From NCBI GenBank assembly GCA_025359445.1, contig JANYGB010000043.1, positions 1-47,407 of the forward strand: a stretch of 47,407 bases of DNA, written 5' to 3'. The stretch is from Sphingomonadaceae bacterium (GTDB lineage: Bacteria > Pseudomonadota > Alphaproteobacteria > Sphingomonadales > Sphingomonadaceae). The translations under genes and the position numbers were made by a program. The notes under the pieces are model-generated. The model saw nothing but the letters and a program-made list of their open reading frames with translations, ran no database searches and had not been told where the DNA came from. This document shows positions 26,440 through 34,715 of this stretch, piece after piece. The first letter of the stretch is position 1. The number at the start of each line of letters is the position of its first letter.

Positions 26440-26473
26440 CGTGTTGCGACCCGTCTGGTACCCAGCTCAGGCT

Positions 26474-28918
26474 TTAGAAGTTGACCCGTGCGGTCACGCC
26501 CCAATAGCGGTCTGCGTCGCGCGGGATCTGGTAACGATAGCTGCCGCTGACGCCGCCATTGATGATCGCCGCCGGATAGGCCTTGTCGAACACGTTGCGG
26601 ACCTGGAAGGTCAGCTTCCACTTGTCGCTGGGATCGACCAGCCCAAGCTGCAGGTTGACCAGCGCATAGCCCGGAATTGTTCCCAACTGGCGCTGCACGG
26701 CATCGGCCGAGAATACCGAGAGTTGCTTGCTCTGCACGTTCATCGTCGCGCCGAAGGTGATGTCCATGAACTGCCCGGTCACGAAGCGGTGATCGAGCGC
26801 CAACGAGCCCTTCCAAGTCGGCGCGAAACCGAGCCGCGTACCGGATGGGATAATCGCGGTCGCGGCAGCTCCGGGGGCGACCTTGAACTGGTCGACATGC
26901 GCGTCGGTCAGCGCCACACCACCGTTTAGCGTCGTGTTCTTGCCCAGCCGCCAGGTCATGTCGATCTCGACCCCGGCGGTCGAAACTTCGCCAGCATTGG
27001 TGAAGCGGGTAACCACAACATTGGCAACCAAATCGGGATTGTTCGCCTGGAAATTGTGATATTTGGCATAGAACCCAGCGATGTTGAGGGTCAGCCTACC
27101 ATCCAGAAAACGGTTTTTCAGGCCAATTTCGAACGCGTCCGACGTTTCTGCCTCGATGACGTTGGTGCCGGTCGAAGTCAGGTTGAAGAACACGTTGTAG
27201 GCCGGACCTTTATAGCCGCGTGCATAACTGGCGTAGCCCATAACATCGTTGCTGAAATCGTGCTGAAGCACGGCTTTGCCCGACACATTGCTGTTACTGG
27301 TCTTGGTCCGGAACGGAATGCCGTTGGCTGACAGGGCCGCGCGGTTTACGGCGGTGCCGGGGGCAAGGCCGCCCGCCACCAGCGTGTTGAACTGGTTAAA
27401 CACACCTTGGTCGAATGACGGCTGGATGCCCCCGAAGTTGACCGGATCGCCGTTGACGTCGAGCAGCAGGCCGGTCGCCGTGCGGGCATGGAACACCGCC
27501 AGGTTGTCGTGCGTGTAGCGCAGCCCGCCGATGAGACGGGTATTGTCCGATACGTTGAGCGTCGCTTGGCCGAATATTGCGAAGTTGTTGAAGGTTGAAC
27601 CGAAGTTCGCCGAGCCGCTGACATTGCGGATCGAGGTTGCGTTCGGGCCCGAGCAGGGCAGCAGCACCCCGGCGGGCGCACCCACAGCGGCCGAACAGGC
27701 AATGTCGGCACGGTTGAAGGTTCGCTGTGAATAGGCGTGCGAATAGTATGCGCCCAGAACGTAGCTGACCGTCTGATTGCTCGGCGAGGTCAGGCGCAGT
27801 TCCTGGGTGAAGGTATTGCTGGTCTGCGGCCCGTTGTCGTGGAGCTGGGTGAACCCGACGTAAGCTTGTGGCAGCCAGTCGCCGTCGCGGATTTCGGTGT
27901 TGTCCCACTTGCGGTACGATGTGATGCTGGTCAGCGTATGGCTGCCAAGGCCCACATCGGCCTGCATCGAAACGCCCCAGCCTTCTTCCTTGGTCGAGGT
28001 GACGAGGTTCTGCGCCACCGCGCGGGTCTCCGCACCGTTTGGCGTTGGTAGCACCGAAAAAGCAAGGCTGGTGGTCGGCACGCCGGCACCGGTCAGCGGC
28101 CCGGTCGCGATGATATCGGCGCAGCAATCGTCGTTGTTCTTGTGATAATCGGCGGCGAAATAGAGTTTGAAATTGTTGGTCGGGTCATACAGGAACTGCG
28201 CGCGCGCACCCCAGTGCTTGTAGCCATTCACCCACTGGTTGGCGGTAATGTTGCGGATGTTGCCGTCATATTCGCCGTAGAACCCGGTGAACCGAGCGGC
28301 CAGATCTTGCCCCATTGGCAAATTGACCGAAGCTTTGGCGCGGAATTCGTTGCGATCGAAATAGCTCGCCTCGGCGCTGCCGCCCAGGACATGCTTGGGC
28401 ATGATCGTGGTGATGTTGATCACGCCAGCCGATGCGTTCTTGCCAAACAAAGTGCCTTGCGGACCGCGCAGCACTTCAAGTTGGGCGATATCGACCAGAT
28501 CGCTGAATGCTTCGCCCGAGCGGGCGTAGACCACCCCGTCGACCACGGTTGAAACCGATGGCTCACCCGCGATTGAGAAGTTCGCAGTGCCGACCCCGCG
28601 CAGGAAGATCGTCTGGTTGAGCGTGGTGCCCGACTTGAGGAAGTTGAGCGACGGCACCATCTGCGCCGCGCTTTCGATGCTGGGCCGCGCCGCTTGGGCG
28701 AGGCTTTCGCCGCTCAGCACCGTGACCGCGACCGGCACGTCGTGAAGGTTTTCCGAACGCTTTTGCGCGGTCACCACGATTTCGCCGGGGGCGGCATCGT
28801 CGGCTTCGGCGGCAGGCGCGGGTGATGGTGCGGTTTGGGCGTAAGCCGGGGCGCTGAACGCCGCGAGCGCCAACACGGCGAGCGGCATTGCGGATGTTGC
28901 ACGCAGCAAGGTCTTCAT
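26474..28918 (-). CDS. TonB-dependent receptor (candidate sulfoquinovoside receptor)
   Basis: An 814-residue outer-membrane receptor. The signal peptide covers ~1-27 (APAYA before QTAPS), and the TonB box region is EIVVTAQKR (46-54). The plug domain (~55-180) has PVAVTVLSGESL and FLRGVGTANFSIAGEPSVST. A 22-strand beta-barrel ends in an aromatic residue (VTARVNF). It is close to the sugar/sulfonate-uptake receptors common in sphingomonads, which often replace ABC-linked porin uptake. The start at 28918 has GAGGGAG upstream. It is divergent from the sulfoquinovosidase operon across a 190-base region with a LacI-type operator, so co-regulation and transport of sulfoquinovosyl glycerol or a sulfolipid fragment are inferred. 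Substrate specificity cannot be read directly. Confidence 0.9.
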   Translation of the reverse strand: MKTLLRATSAMPLAVLALAAFSAPAYAQTAPSPAPAAEADDAAPGEIVVTAQKRSENLHDVPVAVTVLSGESLAQAARPSIESAAQMVPSLNFLKSGTTLNQTIFLRGVGTANFSIAGEPSVSTVVDGVVYARSGEAFSDLVDIAQLEVLRGPQGTLFGKNASAGVINITTIMPKHVLGGSAEASYFDRNEFRAKASVNLPMGQDLAARFTGFYGEYDGNIRNITANQWVNGYKHWGARAQFLYDPTNNFKLYFAADYHKNNDDCCADIIATGPLTGAGVPTTSLAFSVLPTPNGAETRAVAQNLVTSTKEEGWGVSMQADVGLGSHTLTSITSYRKWDNTEIRDGDWLPQAYVGFTQLHDNGPQTSNTFTQELRLTSPSNQTVSYVLGAYYSHAYSQRTFNRADIACSAAVGAPAGVLLPCSGPNATSIRNVSGSANFGSTFNNFAIFGQATLNVSDNTRLIGGLRYTHDNLAVFHARTATGLLLDVNGDPVNFGGIQPSFDQGVFNQFNTLVAGGLAPGTAVNRAALSANGIPFRTKTSNSNVSGKAVLQHDFSNDVMGYASYARGYKGPAYNVFFNLTSTGTNVIEAETSDAFEIGLKNRFLDGRLTLNIAGFYAKYHNFQANNPDLVANVVVTRFTNAGEVSTAGVEIDMTWRLGKNTTLNGGVALTDAHVDQFKVAPGAAATAIIPSGTRLGFAPTWKGSLALDHRFVTGQFMDITFGATMNVQSKQLSVFSADAVQRQLGTIPGYALVNLQLGLVDPSDKWKLTFQVRNVFDKAYPAAIINGGVSGSYRYQIPRDADRYWGVTARVNF

Positions 28919-29007
28919 GAACTGTTCTCCCTCACGCCGGCCAGCTTGTCTGCGGGGCCCGGCAAAAAAATCCATCCGCGCCCACTTGGCGGGCATCGTC
29001 AGAGCGC

Positions 29008-29050
29008 TTGAATTGCGTCCGCATCGCCGATATGTCAAGCGGTGTCATAT
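29008..29050. promoter_or_regulatory. Promoter and LacI-type operator of the sulfoquinovose operon
   Basis: On the plus strand TTGAAT (29008-29013), a 17-base spacer and TATGTC (29031-29036) form a candidate promoter. The -10 element is embedded in an imperfect palindrome at 29030-29050 whose core reads TGTCAAGCGGTGTCATA with outer ATATG/CATAT arms. On the minus strand a TTGACC at 29060-29055 could serve the receptor gene, with the same palindrome between its -35 and -10. Binding of the LacI protein here would block both directions. A second copy of the core lies upstream of the MFS gene. Confidence 0.45.
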
Positions 29051-29108
29051 TTACGGTCAAGCCTGTGATAAATATTCAACAGGTGCCGGTGGAGAGGTCG
29101 AAAGCGGC

Positions 29109-31109
29109 GTGGAACTGCGGTTAACCGAGGATGAACAGGGCTTTGACTTGCATTTGGCGGGCCGCCTGGTGCTGTCCCATCGTCGCGATCGCCCCGCGCT
29201 AACTCTGGCCCGCGGGCGCAGCGAAGTCACCATGCTACACGGCAATTTCCGCATTGAAGACAGTCCTCTAGACGTGATCGAGCCTTGCGAATGTACGGTG
29301 CAGCACAGCGTTGCAAAGTTCTGGCACAACGGGACCGAAGCGGCGCAATTGCGGATCGAGGCGGACCAGCTGGTGGTTCAAGCGACCGACCCGGCAATCG
29401 ATCGCATCTGGTTGCGCTTTCACGCCGAGCCGAACGAAGCCGTGTGGGGCGGCGGCGAGCAGATGAGCTACCTCGCCTTGAACGGACGGGCTTTTCCAAT
29501 CTGGACCAGCGAGCCCGGGGTCGGCCGCGACAAGTCAACCGAGCTGACGCAGCAGATGGACGCCAGCGGCATGGCCGGCGGCGATTACTGGACCACTAAT
29601 TATCCGCAACCCACTTTCCTGACCTCGCGCTGGCTTGGCGTTCATCTCGATGCCAGCTGCTATTCGGTGCTCGATTTCACCGACCCGGCGGCGCACCGGG
29701 TCGAGGTATGGTCGGGCACCGCGCGGTTCGAACTGTTCGCCGCCGATGGTCCGCAGGAATTGGTTGGCGCTTTGTCCGCCCGCTTCGGACGCCAGCCGTC
29801 TTTGCCCGATTGGGCGATCGGCGGGGCGATCGTCGGTCTCAAAGACGGCCTGCGCAGTTTCGACCGGCTTGAGGCGTTTATCAATGCTGGGACTGCCGTC
29901 TCGGGGCTGTGGTGCGAAGACTGGGCCGGGGTGCGCGAGACCAGCTTCGGGCGCCGCCTGTTCTGGGACTGGCGGCGGGACAACCAGCGCTTCCCCGACT
30001 TGCCCGAGCGTATAGCCGGTCTGGCTGCGCGCGGGATCAGGTTCCTCGCCTATGCCAACCCTTATCTGGCGAGTGACGGCATACTCTATGAGGAAGCGCG
30101 TGAGGCCGGGCACTTCGCGCTGCGCCAGGACAGCGACGAGCCGTATCTAGTGGATTTCGGCGAATTCGACGCCGGCGTACTCGATTTCACCCGGCCCGAA
30201 ACCCGCGACTGGTTCGCCGAACATGTCTTGGGGCGCGAGCTGCTCGACATCGGGATTGCCGGGTGGATGGCCGATTTCGGCGAGTACCTCCCCACCGATG
30301 TGCGGTTGGCCGATGGCTCCGATCCGATGGACCTGCACAACCGCTGGCCGGTGCTGTGGGCGCAAGTGAATGCGCAGGCGCTGGCCAGCCGCGGGCAGAC
30401 CGGTGAAGCGCTGTTCTTCATGCGCGCCGGGTTCACGGGCGTGCAGGCGCATTGCCCCTTGCTATGGGCGGGCGACCAGTCGGTCGATTTCACCCGGCAC
30501 GACGGGATTGGCACGGTGATCACCGCCGCCTTGTCTTCGGGGCTGGTTGGCAATGCCTACAGTCATTCCGATTGCGGCGGCTACACCTCGCTGCTCGGCA
30601 ACGTGCGGAGCGAAGAGCTGATGCAGCGGTGGTGCGAACTCGCCGCCTTCGCGCCGGTGATGCGGAGCCACGAGGGCAACCGCCCGGACGACAATCTGCA
30701 ATACGATTCGAGCGCCGAACTGCTCGCCTGCTTCGCTCGCTGGAGCCGGGTCCATGCGGCGCTGGCACCATATGTGCGCCAGCTGTGCAAGGAAGCTGCC
30801 GAGCTCGGGCTACCGGCGCAGCGTCCGCTGTTCCTGCATTACCCCGCCGATCCCGCGCTCTGGACGGTGCAGGACCAGTTCCTCTACGGTGAGGACATGG
30901 TGGTGGCCCCGGTGATCGAACAAGGCGCAACCTCGCGGCAAGTGGTGCTGCCGGGCGAGCAAGTGTGGCGGCATCTTTGGACCGGCCGAATCTTTCATCC
31001 CGGCGTCCACACGATTGCCGCGCCGCTGGGTGAACCGCCGGTCTTCGTCCGCCCGACCAGCGACTTTGCGGACGTGTTCGCCGGGCTTCCAGTGGCGCTT
31101 TCCGCTTGA
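29109..31109 (+). CDS. Sulfoquinovosidase, glycoside hydrolase family 31 (YihQ/SmoI-like)
   Basis: A 666-residue enzyme hydrolysing alpha-sulfoquinovosides such as sulfoquinovosyl glycerol to sulfoquinovose. Colinear similarity to E. coli YihQ as I recall it is strong throughout, for example GWMADFGEYLPTD, FFMRAG-TG, WAGDQ-VD, MR-HEGNRP-DN and RPLFLHY. The nucleophile is Asp389 and the acid/base Asp456. The sulfonate-recognition set (YihQ Gln262, Gln288, Arg301, Trp304, Tyr508) reads Lys245, Glu270, Arg283, Trp286, Tyr492: the KERWY variant known for some sulfoquinovosidases. No signal peptide is present, so it is cytoplasmic. GTG 29109 is chosen because YihQ-like sequence begins there and GGAGAGG lies upstream; the frame is open from 28917. 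First gene of the operon. Confidence 0.93.
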   Translation: MELRLTEDEQGFDLHLAGRLVLSHRRDRPALTLARGRSEVTMLHGNFRIEDSPLDVIEPCECTVQHSVAKFWHNGTEAAQLRIEADQLVVQATDPAIDRIWLRFHAEPNEAVWGGGEQMSYLALNGRAFPIWTSEPGVGRDKSTELTQQMDASGMAGGDYWTTNYPQPTFLTSRWLGVHLDASCYSVLDFTDPAAHRVEVWSGTARFELFAADGPQELVGALSARFGRQPSLPDWAIGGAIVGLKDGLRSFDRLEAFINAGTAVSGLWCEDWAGVRETSFGRRLFWDWRRDNQRFPDLPERIAGLAARGIRFLAYANPYLASDGILYEEAREAGHFALRQDSDEPYLVDFGEFDAGVLDFTRPETRDWFAEHVLGRELLDIGIAGWMADFGEYLPTDVRLADGSDPMDLHNRWPVLWAQVNAQALASRGQTGEALFFMRAGFTGVQAHCPLLWAGDQSVDFTRHDGIGTVITAALSSGLVGNAYSHSDCGGYTSLLGNVRSEELMQRWCELAAFAPVMRSHEGNRPDDNLQYDSSAELLACFARWSRVHAALAPYVRQLCKEAAELGLPAQRPLFLHYPADPALWTVQDQFLYGEDMVVAPVIEQGATSRQVVLPGEQVWRHLWTGRIFHPGVHTIAAPLGEPPVFVRPTSDFADVFAGLPVALSA

Positions 31110-32119
31110 GCGAACGCGCCAATATCCGCGATGTCGCTGCGCGCGCCGGGGTAGCGGTCAAGACCGTCAGCCGCGTGCTCAACGGCCACCCTTACGTCAG
31201 TGCCGACACCAAGGCGCGGGTCGACGAGGCGATGAAAGCGCTCGACTTTCGCCCGAGCATCGCCGCGCGGATCCTGTCGGGCGCAAAGTCGGGCCAAGTT
31301 GCACTGATCTATGACAATCACAGTCCCTACTACATGTTCCAGATCCAGACCGGGTGCTGGGAAGTGTGCAAGGATAAAGGCATTCGCCTGCTCGCCCAGC
31401 CGGTCGATGTGGCCGATCCCGATGTGGGTGAACAGGTCCGCGGGCTGGTTTCCGAAACCCATGTCGACGGGATCATCCTGTCCTCGCCGGTGACCGATTG
31501 CGATCCAGTGTTGCGCGCGCTCGAGGCGATGAACATTCCGTTCGTGCGGATTTCGCCGGGGACCAACCACGCGCTGACCAGCTCGGTTTATATGGACGAC
31601 GCGCAGGCCGCCGATGACATGACCACCCATATCATCAACCTTGGTCACCGGCGGATCGGGTTCATCAAGGGCCACCCCAATCACATGGGTTCGATGGACC
31701 GGCTGGCGGGCTATTGCCGCGCGCTTGACCGCGTCGGCATCGCGTTCGATCCGGCGCTGGTCTGCGAGGGCGAGTTCGATTTCGAAAGCGGAGTACGCGC
31801 GGCCAATCACCTGCTCGACCTGCCGCAGCGTCCCAGCGCGATCTTTGCCTCGAACGACGATATGGCAGCCGGGGTGCTGGCGGTAGCGCACGACCGGACT
31901 ATTGACTTGCCGGGCGAACTGTCGGTCGCCGGGTTCGACGATACCACGCTGGCGCGCACCGTCTGGCCGCCGTTGACGACCATCCATCAACCGATGGCCG
32001 AACTGGCGCGCACCGCCGCCGAAATCTTGATCGCCGGGGGCGGGATCAGCCACCGCCGCCTGCCCCACACCTTAATCGAACGCGCATCGGTTGCGCCGCC
32101 AGCCAGGACATTGCCATGA
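31106..32119 (+). CDS. LacI-family transcriptional regulator of the sulfoquinovose operon
   Basis: A 337-residue repressor with an N-terminal LacI helix-turn-helix (NIRDVAARAGVAVKTVSRVL, residues 6-25) and hinge region (ARILSGAKSGQVALIYDN). A periplasmic-binding-protein-like effector domain follows (~60-330; GHRRIGFIKGHPNHMGSMDR, IFASNDDMAAGVL, GFDDTTLARTVWPPLTTIHQ). The effector pocket presumably binds sulfoquinovose or a derivative. The start is TTG at 31106, overlapping the TGA of the sulfoquinovosidase gene (TTGA), so expression is translationally coupled. Lying inside the operon it would autoregulate. Candidate operators are at 29030-29050 and 25036-25052. Confidence 0.92.
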   Translation: MSERANIRDVAARAGVAVKTVSRVLNGHPYVSADTKARVDEAMKALDFRPSIAARILSGAKSGQVALIYDNHSPYYMFQIQTGCWEVCKDKGIRLLAQPVDVADPDVGEQVRGLVSETHVDGIILSSPVTDCDPVLRALEAMNIPFVRISPGTNHALTSSVYMDDAQAADDMTTHIINLGHRRIGFIKGHPNHMGSMDRLAGYCRALDRVGIAFDPALVCEGEFDFESGVRAANHLLDLPQRPSAIFASNDDMAAGVLAVAHDRTIDLPGELSVAGFDDTTLARTVWPPLTTIHQPMAELARTAAEILIAGGGISHRRLPHTLIERASVAPPARTLP

Positions 32120-33030
32120 CCCTTTTGCCCGCCGTACCTGCCAACCGAACCCTTGGGGGCAGCGACATCGCGATCTCCCCAATTGCCTGGGGAATGTGGC
32201 GCCTGGCCGAAGACGGGCGCAGCGCCGCCGAAGCAGCGCGGCTGGTTCATGCCGCGCTTGATGCCGGGATAACCCTGCTCGACACTGCGGATATCTACGG
32301 TTTTAACGGCAAAACCGGCTTCGGCGATGCGGAGGCCTTGCTGGGTGAGGTGTTGGCCGCCGAGCCGGGGCTGCGCGGGCGGATGGTGCTGGCAACCAAG
32401 GGCGGAATCATGCCGCCGCTGCCCTATGACCAGAGCGCTGAATACTTGAACACCGCGATCGATGCGTCGCTCAAGCGGCTCAAGACCGGCACCATCGATT
32501 TGTGGCAGATCCACCGCCCGGATATTCTGGCGCATCCGCAGGAAGTCGCGCGCACGCTCGATGCGGCAATTGCGGCGGGTAAAATCCGCGCGCTCGGGGT
32601 GTCGAACTTTACCACCGCGCAGATCGCCGCGTTGAATCATTTCCTCGGTAGCAAATTGGTTGCAACCCAGCCCGAAATTTCGCCGCTGCGGATCGACTGC
32701 TTTGAGAATGGCGAGCTGGATCAGGCGATGCAGCTGGGGCTCACGCCGCTGGCCTGGTCGCCGCTCGGCGGCGGGCGGTTGCTCCGTGCGGCTGGCGCGC
32801 ATGACCTCGCCGTGGCCGATGCGCTCGATGCAGCGGCAGCCAAAGCCGGGGTATCTCGCAGTGTCGCTACTTACAGCTGGCTGATGGCGCACCCCGCCGG
32901 GATCGTCCCGATTATCGGTTCGCAGCAGCCCGAACGGATTGCGGAAGGAACCGCCGCGCTGGCACTGCGCTGGAGCCGTGAAGATTGGTACGCGGTGCTG
33001 GTCGCCGCGCGTGGGGAGGCTTTGCCATGA
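32116..33030 (+). CDS. Aldo-keto reductase, SmoB-like (candidate 6-oxo-glucose reductase)
   Basis: A 304-residue (beta/alpha)8 NADPH-dependent oxidoreductase with the full AKR tetrad: Asp56 and Tyr61 (LDTADIYG), Lys95 (ATKGG) and His133 (WQIHRPD). C-terminal cofactor elements (WSPLGGG, VPIIGSQQPERI) are in place. In the Agrobacterium sulfo-SMO pathway an aldo-keto reductase, SmoB, reduces 6-oxo-glucose, the product of desulfonation, to glucose; this gene occupies the same context next to a SmoC-like monooxygenase. Its ATG overlaps the LacI stop by four bases and its stop overlaps the monooxygenase start. The family call is firm; the substrate is inferred from context. Confidence 0.87.
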   Translation: MTLLPAVPANRTLGGSDIAISPIAWGMWRLAEDGRSAAEAARLVHAALDAGITLLDTADIYGFNGKTGFGDAEALLGEVLAAEPGLRGRMVLATKGGIMPPLPYDQSAEYLNTAIDASLKRLKTGTIDLWQIHRPDILAHPQEVARTLDAAIAAGKIRALGVSNFTTAQIAALNHFLGSKLVATQPEISPLRIDCFENGELDQAMQLGLTPLAWSPLGGGRLLRAAGAHDLAVADALDAAAAKAGVSRSVATYSWLMAHPAGIVPIIGSQQPERIAEGTAALALRWSREDWYAVLVAARGEALP

Positions 33031-34145
33031 CCCAAACCACCAACCAGCAGCAATGCGAAGTCGCGTGGTTTTCCGCGCTGTGCGACGATGATTACGAGTT
33101 TCTGGGCCAGCCCGATCCGATGCTGCAATCGAGCTGGGAGCGTTGCCGCAACATCGCGCTGACCGCCGAGGAAGGCGGTTATGACAATATCCTGTTGCCC
33201 TCGGGCTATGCGCTGGGGCTCGACACCACGGTGTTCGCCGCCGCGATCGCGCCGTTCCTGCGCCGGATGAAGCTGCTTTGGGCGACCCGCATCGGCGAGG
33301 ACTGGCCGCCGCAGCTCGCGCGGCGAATTGCTACGCTTGACCGTATTTTGGGACCTTCCGTAGCGAGCACCGGCGGACGGCTCAACGTCAACATCATTTC
33401 TTCGGACATGCCGGGCGAGAAAATCGCCAGTGCCGCGCGCTATGCCCGCACCACCGAGGCGATCAAGATCGTCAAGACGCTGCTGTCGGGCCAGCATCTC
33501 AGCCATCAGGGCGAGTTCTGGCAGATGGAGCTCGATCCGCCGCGGATGACCACGTTGTCGGGCCAGCCGCCGGCGTTCTATTTCGGCGGGCTCAGCGATG
33601 AGGCGCGCGAATGCGCCGCCGAGGGCTGCGACGTTTACCTGATGTGGCCCGACACGATGGACAAGGTCCGCGAAACCATCGCCGACATGACGCAGCGCGC
33701 GGCGCGGTACGGCCGCACGCTCAAGTTCGGTTACCGCGTCCATGTGATCGTCCGCGACACCGAGGACGAGGCGCGCGCCTATGCCGACCGGCTGGTATCC
33801 AAGCTCGATGACGAAATCGGCAGAGCCATCCGCGAAAAGTCGCTCGATGCCCAGAATTACGGCGTGCAGCGCCAGGCCGAACTGCGCGGCGCAGCGGGCG
33901 GTGACGGCTTCGTCGAGGAGAACTTGTGGACCGGGATCGGTCGGGCGCGGTCAGGCTGCGGCTCGGCCATTGTCGGTGATCCCGATCAGGTGTTGAAGAA
34001 ACTGCGCGCTTATCAGGCCGAAGGGATCGAGGCGTTCATCCTCTCGGGCTATCCGCATGCGGCCGAGGCTGACCTGTTCGCCCGGCATGTGCTACCGCAG
34101 CTGCAGCACGGCCCGCTAAGTTTCGCGCAACCCAAGGAAATCTGA
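33027..34145 (+). CDS. FMNH2-dependent sulfonate monooxygenase, SsuD/SmoC-like
   Basis: A 372-residue LLM-class flavin monooxygenase that aligns along its length with alkanesulfonate monooxygenase SsuD. Shared blocks are PPAFYFGGLSDEARE, CDVYLMWPDTM, GYRVHVIVRDTEDEARAYADRL (split GYRVHVIVRDTED and EARAYADRL) and FILSGYPH. SsuD active-site equivalents Arg226, His228, Arg297 and Tyr331 appear as Arg237, His239, Arg308 and Tyr342, whereas SsuD Cys54 is not conserved. With a sulfoquinovosidase upstream the likely reaction is that of SmoC: O2- and FMNH2-dependent C-S cleavage of sulfoquinovose to 6-oxo-glucose and sulfite. FMNH2 would come from the reductase encoded next. The start at 33027 overlaps the previous stop (ATGA). 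Confidence 0.87.
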   Translation: MTQTTNQQQCEVAWFSALCDDDYEFLGQPDPMLQSSWERCRNIALTAEEGGYDNILLPSGYALGLDTTVFAAAIAPFLRRMKLLWATRIGEDWPPQLARRIATLDRILGPSVASTGGRLNVNIISSDMPGEKIASAARYARTTEAIKIVKTLLSGQHLSHQGEFWQMELDPPRMTTLSGQPPAFYFGGLSDEARECAAEGCDVYLMWPDTMDKVRETIADMTQRAARYGRTLKFGYRVHVIVRDTEDEARAYADRLVSKLDDEIGRAIREKSLDAQNYGVQRQAELRGAAGGDGFVEENLWTGIGRARSGCGSAIVGDPDQVLKKLRAYQAEGIEAFILSGYPHAAEADLFARHVLPQLQHGPLSFAQPKEI

Positions 34146-34715
34146 GTGACCATCCGCATCGTCGCCATTGGCGGTACCGTCAATCCCGGCAGCAGCACCG
34201 AACAGGCGCTGCGTTTGGCTGCGGCAGAAGCCGGCAAGGACGGCGCGAAAGTGCAGGTATTCGGCGGGCCGTATCTGGCTGCGCTGCCGCATTACCGCGG
34301 GGCCGAACATACCTTGGCCGATGGGGCCGAGCTGGTCGAAGCAGTGCGCCGCGCCGATGGCTTGCTGATCGCCGCGCCGGGCTATCACGGGACGATTTCG
34401 GGGCTGGTCAAGAACGCGCTCGATTATCTTGAGGAGCTGGCGCGCGACGAGCGGCCTTATCTTGATGGCCGCGCAGTCGGGCTGATTGCTACGGCTTATG
34501 GCGATCAGGCGACGAACAGCACGTTGCAGACGCTGCGCTCAATCGTCCACGCGCTGCGCGGCTGGCCGACCCCGATGGGGGCGACGATCCGCACGTACCA
34601 GGGGCTGTTCTCGCCCGACGGCGAATGCCTTGAAGACCGCGCCCGGATGCAGCTTGAAATGGTTGGCGCGCAAGTCCGGCGCGGCGCGGCAGCATTTGCC
34701 AAGGACGGGCAATGA
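34146..34715 (+). CDS. NAD(P)H-dependent FMN reductase
   Basis: A 189-residue flavodoxin-fold reductase. IVAIGGTVNPGSSTEQALRLA (split IVAIGGTVNPGSS and TEQALRLA) is the FMN phosphate-binding loop. APGYHGTISGLVKNALDYLEEL (split APGYHGTISGLVKNA and LDYLEEL) is the family's second flavin-contact motif. It supplies reduced FMN to a partner monooxygenase, as SsuE does for SsuD; the partner here is the SmoC-like protein encoded immediately before. The start is GTG at 34146, directly adjoining the TGA of the monooxygenase gene, and its stop overlaps the next ATG. The role (two-component monooxygenase reductase) follows from family and position. Confidence 0.9.
   Translation: MTIRIVAIGGTVNPGSSTEQALRLAAAEAGKDGAKVQVFGGPYLAALPHYRGAEHTLADGAELVEAVRRADGLLIAAPGYHGTISGLVKNALDYLEELARDERPYLDGRAVGLIATAYGDQATNSTLQTLRSIVHALRGWPTPMGATIRTYQGLFSPDGECLEDRARMQLEMVGAQVRRGAAAFAKDGQ

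Noticed and set aside
28917..29108. 64-residue N-terminal extension of the sulfoquinovosidase
   Set aside because: It would cover the divergent promoter/operator region, is rich in Arg/Cys, and YihQ-like sequence starts only at the GTG at 29109.
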